Source: Kitasatospora sp. GP82 (GTDB lineage: Bacteria > Actinomycetota > Actinomycetes > Streptomycetales > Streptomycetaceae). From it: a stretch of DNA of 64,000 bases. The translations under genes were made by a program, and so were the position numbers. The DNA is taken from NCBI RefSeq assembly GCF_029892105.1, contig NZ_JARZAJ010000026.1, forward strand, positions 1 to 64,000. Reading direction: 5' to 3'. The notes below the pieces were generated by a model. That model had not been told where the DNA came from and did not search any database. It was given only the letters and a program-made list of their open reading frames with translations. Every line of letters begins with the position of its first letter. Position 1 is the first letter of the stretch. Positions 36,001 through 43,171 of this stretch are shown here, piece after piece.

Positions 36001-36964
36001 CGACGAACGGCAGCGCGCCCGCCGCGGCCACGGCCGCCGCGAAGCCCGGCTGGTCGCTGACCCTGGTCATCGGCCCCTGCGCCACCGGCAGTCGGCTGCC
36101 CAGGGCCCGGCCCAGCGCCGCCCCGGGCCCGAGCAGCGCCGCCGCAGCGGCCGGCGCCCGCAGCACGTCCAGTGCTGCCTCCCGTACGGCTCGCACCGCC
36201 CGCCCGACCGTTCCCCAGCGTTCGGCGAACCTGGCCGCCAGGAAACCGTCCTGTCCGACCGCCAGCTCGGTAGCCGATCCGCCCGGGCCGCCACGCCGCA
36301 GTACTCGCCGCCCGTCGATGACGGCGGTTTCGGACCCGTCCATGCCGCGCACGGCCGCCGCGCCCTCCTCCGGTGCCGCGGACTCGGCCAGCAGCGCGAG
36401 CTGACTGTCCAGCACCACCCCGGCCGCCCCGCCGGCCACCGCCGCCGCAGCGGTGCGCGGCCCGATCCCGCCGCAGGCCCACACCGGCACCGCGATCCCG
36501 GGATCCGCCAGCAGCTGCTGCAGCAGCACGAACGTGCTCAACTCCCCGACCCGGCCGCCGCTTTCGCTGCCGCGTGCGATCAGCCCGTGAGCCCCGACGC
36601 GGACGGCGGCCAGTGCCTGCCCCAGGTCGGTCACCTCGATCAGCAGGCGGTACTCGGCGGCCAGCGCCGCGAGGTCCCAACCGGGGGTGTCCAGGGACAG
36701 CAGCAGGGTGTGCGGGCCGGCTCCGCCAAGGGAGTGCAACTCGTCGGGGGAGACCTGGCAGCCGGGGCCCACTCGGACGCCGAACCGGCCGGGGGCTCTC
36801 TCACGGAGTCCGGCGAGCTCCTCGCGCGAGCGGCGGTCGCCGCGCCCGAGGTCCAGCACGCCCAGTGCGCCCGCGCGGCACACGGCCTCGGCGAGCCGGG
36901 CGTCCGGTTCATGGAAGGGGGTGATCCCGACGACGATGTCGGCCAGCGGGGAAGTGGGCCTCAT
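30089..36964 (-). CDS. PUFA-synthase-like PKS subunit: ER(PfaD)-KS-AT-ACP-KR
   Basis: A 2291-residue synthase, first gene of the operon. Domains in order: a PfaD/nitronate-monooxygenase-type flavin enoyl reductase TIM barrel (about 1-620; FVFEGSECGGHVGPQ), a ketosynthase (about 655-1080; VDAACASS near 845, VEAHGTGT, SVKSQIGHT), an acyltransferase (about 1180-1480; GHSYGE near 1299, VACAFHSPL), a Pro-rich linker, one acyl carrier domain (LSIDSIKRTEI near 1721, the PUFA-synthase-type motif) and a ketoreductase (about 2005-2290; LLVGGARGIT, FGSVAAALG, YAAAND). GGAGAGCCC precedes the ATG. An N-terminal ER fused to the synthase is unusual, as PfaD is normally separate. Together with the second subunit it has a full reducing cycle. 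Confidence 0.93.
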   Translation of the reverse strand: MRPTSPLADIVVGITPFHEPDARLAEAVCRAGALGVLDLGRGDRRSREELAGLRERAPGRFGVRVGPGCQVSPDELHSLGGAGPHTLLLSLDTPGWDLAALAAEYRLLIEVTDLGQALAAVRVGAHGLIARGSESGGRVGELSTFVLLQQLLADPGIAVPVWACGGIGPRTAAAAVAGGAAGVVLDSQLALLAESAAPEEGAAAVRGMDGSETAVIDGRRVLRRGGPGGSATELAVGQDGFLAARFAERWGTVGRAVRAVREAALDVLRAPAAAAALLGPGAALGRALGSRLPVAQGPMTRVSDQPGFAAAVAAAGALPFVALALAGPEQTRELLAQTGAEADGLPWGVGVLGFAPEAVRSAQLAEVLAARPSHAVIAGGRPSQARMLEEAGVRTFLHVPSPGLLKQFLDDGARRFVFEGSECGGHVGPQHSFPLWEAQLAVLEDFLDASRDRQPVEVLFAGGVHDERSAAMVAAMAAPLADRGVAAGVLMGTAYLFTEEAVTYGAVQPQFQRQVVAARGTELLQTAPGHATRCVPSPFTAEFAELRERLRARGVPDREAWARLERLNVGRLRIASKGVDRVAGELTAVDEQGQLAQGMFMAGQVAVLRSATTTLAELHAAVSTGAAGFLAARSAELTERLGLAPGDAVEPAPAPLEIAVIGMAGMFPQAPDLPAFWANVLAGVDAVTEVPPERWDPALYHSADGGPGTTPSRWGGFLPRIPFDPLSYGIPPSALGSIEPVQLLALEAARRALADAGYDGGGGNGGRAFDRSRTSVVFGAEAGSDLSNAGVLGALLPAYLGTVPEAIAEQLPRLTEDSFPGMLANVVSGRITNRLDLGGANFTVDAACASSLAALDAACTGLVAGTSDMALCGGADLHNGINDYLLFASVHALSPTGRSRPFDASADGIVLGEGVGCLVLKRLADAERDGDRVYAVVQGIGSASDGRSLGLTAPRPEGQRAALERAYRGAGVGPAEVGLVEAHGTGTAVGDRTELATLSEVFLEAGAAPGSCALGSVKSQIGHTKCAAGLAGLIKASLALHTGVKPPTLHLKQPNPAWQAGNSPFAFHTEARPWAAPPAQRVAGVSAFGFGGTNFHAVLRGYDGSPPVHGLQQWPAELFTFRGADRERALRGVAELLRLAEADGSPWRLRDLALAASLRAESGHGPVQVALVASGVAELAALLRRTLAGEHDPVGGLHLAEEGHAADGEVAFLFPGQGSQRPGMFAELFTAFPGVQRHLRLGRAYADVLYPPTAFSPEAREKQRAAVTDTGVAQPVLGMTGLAAYELLALAGVRPQLAAGHSYGELVALCAAGALAAEDLPALSAERARAILDAVGEGADPGSMAAVSAGAEQVEQVLVAAGLAGRVVAANRNAPRQTVVSGATPEVAAATELLREAGYEVKRLPVACAFHSPLVAGAGERFATALAGRTVRAPEFPVWSNRTAAAYPVDPAAVRAELAAQIGAPVRFVEQVEAMYEAGARVFVEAGPGSVLTRLVSAVLGERPHRAVPVEGRRGGLPGFLDALAELAVAGVPVRTGRLLRGRDAVDAGRARVPHRPGWTVDGQLVRTAAGELLPGALAPARPVPEALVAPQDDQANGRRFGGDALVADFLSSSREMIAAQRDVLLTYFGAAGEPAAASLPPLSPLSPLSPHTPHTPHTPLPETATAALPEAPAVPPAQPTIGAAPALGEADVLRTVVEVISERTGYPADMIEPHLDLEADLSIDSIKRTEIIGQLARRLAAGPGADLGAIGALGDEELEELARARTAAAITDWLTTRLGPPRAEPPASAATAPQPEAPTVAGHEPTRLRFAAVPLAEPVGAPQSLAGRRFALLGTDGSGVTEALSLRLASSGAQMLALDAEHQLSAADGPVDGVLLLDPLAEHGAPVLPGCVPALQAALACSPRWLLAARTASPSGGGRADGLRGLFRTLAREYPQAAVRLVEFDAAADPADAADALVGELLAGDREPVVLRGPSGRRGMALVESDLGLLGSTGAGPAGDGVAEAAALGLDRDAVVLLVGGARGITARFAATLAAASHCRLELLGRTTPPEGPEDPVTAAARDRSALRAALARQGVPLLEIDRAASRLLAGREVAATLDELSALGSRARYQAVDAADPVALRQAVKEVYAAYGRLDGVVYAAGVIEDRVFAEKDRESFRRVFATKADGARVLLDALAELPGGPRFTVLFGSVAAALGNRGQADYAAANDALEELGTRWSGRTGRRALTVHWGPWAPSGEHGGMVSPELAQDYARRGVRLIDPAAGNLALLRELAWGEESARSVVYTASGW
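31986..32039 (-). repeat. six 9-bp tandem units encoding a Pro-rich interdomain linker
   Basis: Three copies of GGCGTATGC (31986-32012) are followed by three of GGGGAGAGC (32013-32039). On the coding strand they give the PLS triplets and then the PHT triplets of the linker between acyltransferase and ACP. The copies are identical at DNA level, so the linker probably changes length by slippage. Confidence 0.85.
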
Positions 36965-37365
36965 GGGCTCTCCGGTGTTGAGTCACGGCGCAGTCGGGGG
37001 CATGTGCGACTCCCGGAACAGGCGCTGCGGGGCTAGCCCTCGCTGGGGGGGCGAGGGTGCCATCGCCTTCCGCTGTCCGGTCCAACGCTGACGCTACTGA
37101 GCGGTAGTGCCTGCCAGGTTAAGCCGGTATTGCGCGCCCATGTCAATATGCGGGCGATGGCCGGTGTCCTTGTCGGTTGACCGGACATGACGGTCCGTCA
37201 TCGCCTCGCGCCGCTTCGGCACACCCCGGTAGGTGAGCACCCGCCGTCCCTTGCCGAGGTGAGGCGTGTCGTCCCGGCGCCGGCGGAACAGGGGAAGAGG
37301 CGGCGGCAGGCCCCGGCGATGCGCACGAGACCGGACCAGCCGGACCCGCGTTGCGCAGCCGGCGG
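36965..37365. promoter_or_regulatory. upstream region of the polyketide operon
   Basis: This 401-bp gap holds the presumed promoter of the leftward six-gene operon. It has an AT-richer stretch around 37110-37160 and a small inverted repeat CTAC-TGAGCG-GTAG near 37093-37106. No regulator gene is next to the operon, and I could not define -10/-35 boxes with confidence. Confidence 0.35.
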
Positions 37366-38127
37366 CTACCCGGCCGTCGCGGAATCGCCGCTTTCGACGA
37401 GGTGGCGGGTGAAGAAGCGCTCCGAGCTCTCCAGCTCGAACGCGGGTATGTCCGCGTGGCGGCCTGGGTTGGCGTGCAGCGTCTTCTCGGGGGAGGCGAA
37501 GGTGTCGAACAGTGCGAGACCCGCGTCGCGCGGCACCAGCTCGTCGTCCCACTGGAGCAGGAACTCGACCGGGACGGTGATCCGGGCTGCCGTCTCGGCC
37601 AGGGCCTCGGAGCCCGCGAGGCCGAAGACGGCGGCGGTGATCCTCGGTTCGGCCGCGACGAACGGCACGCCGATCATGCTGCCCATCGACACGCCCCAGT
37701 AGCCCACGGGCCCGTTCGCGCCGACGCAGTCGAGTTCCTGGAGGGCGTCCAGGGTGGCCCGCCACTCGGGAACGGCCTGCGCCACCAGGACTGTGTTGTA
37801 GCGGGCCAGATGCGGGCCGATGGGCTCGCCCGCCGTCACTCGTTCCCTGATTCCTGCCATCAACCGCTCGCCCTCCTGGACGATGGGCCGCTCTCCGTAC
37901 CCGGGCGCGTCGATGGCCGCCACCGCGAAGCCGCAGGCCGTCACGTAGTGGTGCGCGCGGGCCACCAGGGAAGGGGCCGTCTTGTGCTTGCCGCCGCCAT
38001 GGCCCAGCAGCACCAGGGGACGGTGGCCTGCGGCATCGGCTGGTGACCAGAGCACGCCGGGGACGTCGTCGAGGGTGAAGAGACGTTCCGAGACGCCGTT
38101 CGAGGTCGTCTGCGAGGTGAAACGCAT
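37366..38127 (-). CDS. alpha/beta hydrolase, dienelactone-hydrolase-like
   Basis: A 253-residue cytoplasmic hydrolase. The nucleophile motif is GVSMGS, the acid lies in LLQWDDELVPRD and the His in GRHADIP, giving a complete triad; LLGHGGGKHK forms the oxyanion region. I chose ATG 38127 (MRFTSQTTSNGV) over upstream starts because the sequence before it is not conserved-looking. Substrate unknown. It lies upstream of the polyketide operon on the same strand but 401 bp away, so membership in that pathway is uncertain. Confidence 0.87.
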   Translation of the reverse strand: MRFTSQTTSNGVSERLFTLDDVPGVLWSPADAAGHRPLVLLGHGGGKHKTAPSLVARAHHYVTACGFAVAAIDAPGYGERPIVQEGERLMAGIRERVTAGEPIGPHLARYNTVLVAQAVPEWRATLDALQELDCVGANGPVGYWGVSMGSMIGVPFVAAEPRITAAVFGLAGSEALAETAARITVPVEFLLQWDDELVPRDAGLALFDTFASPEKTLHANPGRHADIPAFELESSERFFTRHLVESGDSATAG

Positions 38128-38443
38128 GGTTTCGTCGCCTTTCGGGATGCCTGCGGGCGTTCCCAGGGCCACCTGTGTCAGATGAACCGCACTGCCGTGA
38201 GAGGGGGGACCGCCCAGCCTGATAGGCCGGTAAGGGGTCTCACCTTTTCGGTCGGTCACGTGCATGGTGACGCCAGCAGACACCCACCAAGGGCCGGACA
38301 GCCGCTCACACCGTCATCTTCCGTGGCCGCGGCCTGTGTTGACCTCAAGCCCCGCGTTGCTCTTGCCTCTGAGGAAACCACCCGACTCGGCGGTCCGAGG
38401 CCGAGGGCTCATTGGACGGACCGTCAGGTCGCCCAGGGCGAGG
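38128..38443. other. 316-bp gap without a gene
   Basis: It lies between the hydrolase start and the end of the small secreted protein gene, both on the minus strand, and should contain the hydrolase promoter. Nothing else recognisable. Confidence 0.35.
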
Positions 38444-38857
38444 TCACCACCAGCCGCCGCAACCGCTGGAGTCGCAGGCGCGCATGTAGACGTCGTACGC
38501 GCCGTTGTAGGAGTACAGCTTCCCGAATGTCATGTTCTTCTGTTCCAGCCGGCCGGACTCCCAGGTGATGCGCATCTGGACCCACACGCCGTTGTCGCTC
38601 TTGACCCACTGGAACTGGCCCGAGTAGCCGCCGTGCCCGTCGCTGTTCCACGTCTTCCACACGCCGACGTTCAGGCCCTTGGGGGACCACAGTTCGCCTT
38701 CCGCCCTGGCCTTCGGGCTCGGTTGACCGCTGCCTCCCGCCATCGTTGTGGTCTTCCACGGGTTGGCGTGGCCGGGCGTGGCGCCGGCGGTTCCGGCCCC
38801 GGTCAGAGCCGTCACGGCAACGAAGAAAAGTGTGACTGCCGCGCTACGAATGCGCAT
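38444..38857 (-). CDS. small secreted protein of unknown function
   Basis: A 137-residue exported protein: signal peptide MRIRSAAVTLFFVAVTALTG with cleavage after AGA, then about 110 residues rich in aromatic residues and Gly, with only two cysteines close to the end (ACDSSGCGGWW). The repeated W-x-S-type strands (LWSPKGLNVGVW, QFQWVKSDNGVW) suggest a small beta-sheet domain. I do not recognise the family. GAGGGG precedes ATG 38857. Confidence 0.75.
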   Translation of the reverse strand: MRIRSAAVTLFFVAVTALTGAGTAGATPGHANPWKTTTMAGGSGQPSPKARAEGELWSPKGLNVGVWKTWNSDGHGGYSGQFQWVKSDNGVWVQMRITWESGRLEQKNMTFGKLYSYNGAYDVYMRACDSSGCGGWW

Positions 38858-39479
38858 GAAAGAACCCCTCGTGATTCCGCCCCTGACAATCAATCGAACA
38901 GGGGCTCGCTCAATCCACTGGCGACTCTTCACTATCCTTCAGAAAGAACGTGTACCGCGCAACGGTCGGTATCAGCCATTCCGGCCCCATGACCGGCGCG
39001 GTCCACTTCGGTTCGAACCTGACTGTCCGATCCTGCTCAGAGCCCAGTCCCGTCCGGGCCGACGCCGTGCAGCGTGCAGATCTGCAGTTCGGCACCGACC
39101 AGTCGAGCCCGCTCCGGTTCCACGATCCCTGTCCCCACCTCTTCTCGCGCCTGCCCGCCCGGCCACCATGATGCCCGGTCGCCCGCTCGCCGAGGGCCTG
39201 GGTCCCGACCTGGCCGACTTGCTGTCTCTCCGTCACCCACCGGCGAGGGGCTTCCCGTACGTACGGCAGTGATGAGTGGACACTCGTTCGTATCTCCGCC
39301 GAGAGCGTCCGCCAGTAGGTAACCCATCAGGACGGGGCATCCCCGGACAGTGCAACTGGCTCCGGTGAGTGTCTACTTGCGGAGCCTCCAAGCGGTGATG
39401 ATTGCGTTGATGACGACTCGGAAGATCTCGAATCTGTCCGGGTAAGGGCGTCCGCCAGTAGGTCTTCGCGTATCCCGGG
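38858..39479. other. 622-bp gap with a duplicated 16-mer
   Basis: No convincing gene. The minus strand near 39380-39450 reads PDRFEIFRVVINAIITAWRLRK before a stop, which looks like a real protein C-terminus but cannot be assigned. Two copies of GCGTCCGCCAGTAGGT flank this stretch. Confidence 0.35.
39305..39463. repeat. 16-bp direct repeats flanking a 127-bp segment
   Basis: GCGTCCGCCAGTAGGT occurs at 39305-39320 and again at 39448-39463. Exact 16-mer duplication at this distance in non-coding sequence suggests a footprint of a mobile element or of slippage. Confidence 0.6.
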
Positions 39480-40340
39480 TCACCTCCGCAGCGTGTGGGA
39501 GCCCTGGGCCCGAGGTGTGTGCTGCTGATACTCGGTGCGGCTCCTGAGCGAGGCGAGGGTCTCCTCGACGAGTACCCGTGCCTCGGCCACTGTTGCCGCC
39601 AGCAACTCGGCAGTCTCACCGGGCTTCCCCAGCAGGCTGCGGACTCGCGGGCCGAAGCCGGCCGGCGCGCCCGGCAGTGCCTCGGCGACAGCCAGCGCGC
39701 CCTTCTCGTTGAGGCACCAACGCCGATCCTCGGCGTACATCGCCTGCACCAGCACGCCGATGGCCCGGGACAGGCAGAGCGAGACGTAGAGCGTGTCCGC
39801 CCGTGCCGCGCCCTTTGCTGCGGCGGCGACCAGGAAGTCCGCCTCCCAGGTTCCCGCCGCCAACGCCTCTCGCAGCGGCTCGGGGTAGGTCGCGGTCCGC
39901 CGCCGCAGGTCCGTCAGCTCGCCGGTCGGGTCGGCCAGCACCTGGCCCAGCGCTACCTCGCCCACGTAGCAGGGTGACCAGAACCCGAGCGGGTGCCCCG
40001 CTTGCACGCCCACCTCGTACCGGCCCTCGCGGCAGTCCGCCCACACCTGCTCGACCCGGTCCAGATCCCGCAGGATCCAGTCCACGGCCACGCCGCCGGC
40101 CTGCAGCCAGGCACCACCGTTCACCCAAGGTCCCCAGCCGCCTGGGCCGGCTACCTCCACGTCGGGTCCGGCCAGCGCGCGCAACGCGGCGAGGTCAAGC
40201 TCGCCGCGGTAGTAGACGCCGAGGTCCCAGTCGGATTCCGGTCGGTGCTCTCCGCGTGCCCGGCTGCCGCCCAGTAGCACTGCGACTACGCCCGGCACCT
40301 CGGCCAGGCGGTTGGCCATGTCCTCGATGATCACCTGCAT
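39480..40340 (-). CDS. nucleotidyltransferase domain protein
   Basis: A 286-residue protein with an N-terminal polymerase-beta-type nucleotidyltransferase core: LLGGSRARGEHRPESDWDLGV carries the GGS motif and the paired metal-binding Asp residues (about residues 23-41). A helical C-terminal half with RADTLYVSLCLSRAI and a KPGETAELLA segment follows. Relatives include aminoglycoside adenylyltransferase-like and MNT-type antitoxin enzymes; the target here is unknown. No HEPN partner is adjacent, so a toxin-antitoxin role is not supported. Confidence 0.82.
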   Translation of the reverse strand: MQVIIEDMANRLAEVPGVVAVLLGGSRARGEHRPESDWDLGVYYRGELDLAALRALAGPDVEVAGPGGWGPWVNGGAWLQAGGVAVDWILRDLDRVEQVWADCREGRYEVGVQAGHPLGFWSPCYVGEVALGQVLADPTGELTDLRRRTATYPEPLREALAAGTWEADFLVAAAAKGAARADTLYVSLCLSRAIGVLVQAMYAEDRRWCLNEKGALAVAEALPGAPAGFGPRVRSLLGKPGETAELLAATVAEARVLVEETLASLRSRTEYQQHTPRAQGSHTLRR

Positions 40341-40508
40341 GGAGCGAGTCTGGCAGTCGCCAACGCCTCGGGCCGGCTATTTCCGGCTCTTCTGCTGCAC
40401 CTGTGGGTGTGATCACGCGAGTTGGCGGCGGGGCAGCGCCGGGCGCTCCAGACCGACCCACGGATGGAGCAGAAGAGCCTCATTTCCGGACCGTTCTGCG
40501 GGCCGGGA

Positions 40509-42734
40509 TCAGTTGATGGTCCACTGCTGCAGCACGGAGTCGGTGTTCGCCAGCTGGGTCAGCGGGGACCCGTCGGACGTGGAGGCGGTGGTGAGGAGCA
40601 GCCCGCTCTTCGCCGAGGCGACGGTGTACGTGCCGTTCGCCTGCTGCGCGATGGTCCAGTGCTGGTTGCTGTTTCCGGTGCAGGTCCACTGGATCACCTT
40701 GGCACCCGGGGCGGTGGAGCCGCCGTTGACATCGGCGCAGAGCCCCGACTCGGCGTTGACGAGCTGGTAGGTGCCGTCGGGCTGCTGGGTGAACTGCCAG
40801 TTCTGGTTGGCACCGCCGTTGGCGGTCCAGGTGATGAGCCGGGTGCCGGCGGTCATGCTGTGGCCGGGGTCGTCGAGGGCCCTGCCGCCCGTGACGAGGG
40901 TGTGGGTGCCGTCGAGGTTGCCGCCTCCGGTCGAGCCGACGGGGGTGACGGTCAGGGTCTGCTCGGCGGCGGTGCGGGAGCCGCCGACGGCGTCGCCGGT
41001 GGTGTCGGTCCAGGAGCGGGCAGGCGTGGTCTCGGTGAGCCGGCCGGTGTCCGAGGACAGGCCGATCACCAGGCCGCTGTAGCGGTTGACCAGACGGTAG
41101 GTGCCGTCGGCGGGCGCGTTGGGGATGACGAACCACTGCTGTCCGACGGTGGGGCCGCCGGATCCGGTGGCGGTGACGGTCAAGGTGGCGCCCCAGGCCC
41201 GGCCGGCGGTGGAGCCGGAGTCGACACCCAGCAGCCGGCCGGTGGCGGAGTTGGTGATCCGGTAGGAGCCGTCTCCGCTGCCGGTGAAGACCCAGGCCCC
41301 CAGGTCCGATCCGGTGGCGGTGGCGAGCGAGGTGGTGGCGGAGCTGCCGGAGAGCTGCGCGAGAACGCGGCCGGTGCCGTTGCTGATCCGGTAGGTCCTG
41401 GTCGGGTCGAACGGTGCTGCGGCGGGCGCGGTCGAGTCGATGGTGACGTTGGCGTACTCGCCGTCCGAACCGGCGCAGGCGATCGCGCAGTAGGACCGGA
41501 AGCCCTTCCCGATGATCGTGGAGTTGGTCCTGTTCGCGCTGTCGACCAGCCAGCGGTACCAGGAGCCCGAGGTGTAGCTGCCGGAGTCACCGATCAGCGT
41601 CCACTTCTGCGTGGCGAGGTCGTCGGTCGCGTAGAACCGCTGCGGTGCCGTCCCCGACACGACCTCGGGCTCGCCGATGTACCGGCCGAGGTAGGCGTCG
41701 TAGGCGATGTTCATGATGAACAGGTCCGACTTCGCGGGCAGTTGGCCCGCCGCGACCTGCTGGTCCACGGTGCCGGTGTTGGCCGGGTCGTAGTCGGATC
41801 CGACCGGGGTGTAGCCCGTGGGGGTGGCGGCGGTGACCGGCACCATGTTGCTCTCCATGCCTCCCACACCGGGCTGCGTCCAGGAGCCGTCGTACCACTT
41901 CTGCCAGGAGCCGGTGGCCATCTTGGACGAGAGCGGGGCGCGTGCGACGTGCGCCAGGCCGCCGGTGCTGCCGCCGACACCGCCCTTGGGGACGATCCGC
42001 GAGCCGTAGTAGACGTAGAAGTAGCCCGAAGCGGTGTCGACGAACAGCCGCGGGTCGCCGTCACCGTAGTCGTAGGTCTGGTTCGGGAACGCCGTGGTGT
42101 CGTTGCGGGTGGTGCTGTAGGGGGATGTGATCGCGTGGCCCCTGATGGTCCACACCTTCCCCTGGTCGGTCGACACGGCGTAGTCGATCGAGTCGTAGTG
42201 CAGTCCGTCGCCGAACGGCTGCGGGGTGAACTCGTTGTGCACCAGGCCGTACCAGTTGCCGGTGTCCGGGTCGACCCAGACCCCGACCAGGTCGCAGTAG
42301 TTCGGCTGGGAGTAGCCCGAGCCGGACGCCGCGGGCGTGGCCCGGACACCGGTCGGGCTGGTGTTGCACCGCCAGGTCGTGTCGTTGTTCCTGTCCTTGG
42401 CGTCGGCGGGGTCCACCGCGTCGCTGATCGCACTGGAGCGGGTGGCGTTGTCGAAGTCCGTGCCGGTGTAGAAGTCCCACTGCCGGGAGTCTTTCGCGCC
42501 GTACAGCGAGTGGGACTGCTGGAAGTAGAACGTGCCGTCCTTGTCGGTGTAGGCGCCGGCCGGGGTGTCGTCGGGGTAGGCGTACGAACCGGTCGAGCCG
42601 ATGGCCACCGTGTACGTGGCGGCGTGCGGAGCTGGCGTCTTCGCGGACGCCGGTGCCGTCAGGGCGCTGCCGCCCGCCATCGCCACCACCGTGGTGACGA
42701 GCGCACCGACCAGCCTTCTGCGAGCAGCTGACAC
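40509..42734 (-). CDS. secreted propeller-like protein with C-terminal ricin-type lectin domains
   Basis: A 741-residue exported protein beginning at GTG 42734, with GGGAG upstream. The signal peptide (LVGALVTTVVAMAGGSALTA) is followed by about 400 residues with the strand pattern of a glycoside-hydrolase-like propeller (VGVWVDPDTGNWYGLVHNEF; DPRLFVDTASGYFYVYYGS). I cannot assign this part to a GH family with certainty. The C-terminal part carries ricin B-type repeats with QxW motifs (NQNWQF, NQHWTI, LQQWTI), which bind galactose or xylan-type sugars. It lies beside two alpha-galactosidases, suggesting extracellular galactoside or hemicellulose binding and breakdown. Confidence 0.8.
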   Translation of the reverse strand: MSAARRRLVGALVTTVVAMAGGSALTAPASAKTPAPHAATYTVAIGSTGSYAYPDDTPAGAYTDKDGTFYFQQSHSLYGAKDSRQWDFYTGTDFDNATRSSAISDAVDPADAKDRNNDTTWRCNTSPTGVRATPAASGSGYSQPNYCDLVGVWVDPDTGNWYGLVHNEFTPQPFGDGLHYDSIDYAVSTDQGKVWTIRGHAITSPYSTTRNDTTAFPNQTYDYGDGDPRLFVDTASGYFYVYYGSRIVPKGGVGGSTGGLAHVARAPLSSKMATGSWQKWYDGSWTQPGVGGMESNMVPVTAATPTGYTPVGSDYDPANTGTVDQQVAAGQLPAKSDLFIMNIAYDAYLGRYIGEPEVVSGTAPQRFYATDDLATQKWTLIGDSGSYTSGSWYRWLVDSANRTNSTIIGKGFRSYCAIACAGSDGEYANVTIDSTAPAAAPFDPTRTYRISNGTGRVLAQLSGSSATTSLATATGSDLGAWVFTGSGDGSYRITNSATGRLLGVDSGSTAGRAWGATLTVTATGSGGPTVGQQWFVIPNAPADGTYRLVNRYSGLVIGLSSDTGRLTETTPARSWTDTTGDAVGGSRTAAEQTLTVTPVGSTGGGNLDGTHTLVTGGRALDDPGHSMTAGTRLITWTANGGANQNWQFTQQPDGTYQLVNAESGLCADVNGGSTAPGAKVIQWTCTGNSNQHWTIAQQANGTYTVASAKSGLLLTTASTSDGSPLTQLANTDSVLQQWTIN

Positions 42735-43171
42735 AGGTACTCCCTCTTCCCTTGTCGGGTTCGCCCTTGCGGCGGACCCGTGGCGGGCCGGCACCGCTCC
42801 CGGTACCGGCTGGACCGGGGCAGGCCCCCCGACCCGGTCCTGCCCCCCTGTGCAAGGCCCTCCCCGCGACCGGAGGGGGCCGGGTCTCGGCCTTCCGGCA
42901 TGCAGAGGTCGTCAGCCGGCGGTACTGGCTGTCCGGGTGGACCGCGAGCCGGATCCGTCCAGCGAGACTTCTTCCTCACGCACGTCGGCGACGCGGATCC
43001 CCCGCCCTCGTTCGGGGAGTTGACGAACCGGAGCACGAACGGGCGATCGGCATCAGTGCTTCCTCTCCGAGGCGCGAGCCTGGCGTCGGCGAGTATCCGC
43101 GCTGGACGGATGGGAACGCTACGCCGGGGTCTTTGCCGGCATCCGGGGGCACGGCTTTGCTGGTCAGGCGG
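42735..43171. other. 437-bp gap upstream of the lectin-tailed protein
   Basis: No gene recognised. It must contain the promoter of the lectin-tailed gene. A GC-rich imperfect hairpin near 42856-42881 could form in the leader. Confidence 0.35.

Noticed and set aside
22021..36964. Enediyne biosynthesis locus
   Set aside because: KS-AT-ACP-KR-DH-PPTase domains recall enediyne PksE, but here they are split over two proteins, an ER is present and the conserved enediyne accessory genes and thioesterase are absent.
39480..40340. MNT-HEPN toxin-antitoxin module
   Set aside because: The nucleotidyltransferase has the right core motif, but no HEPN gene is adjacent and its length is too great for a typical MNT antitoxin.
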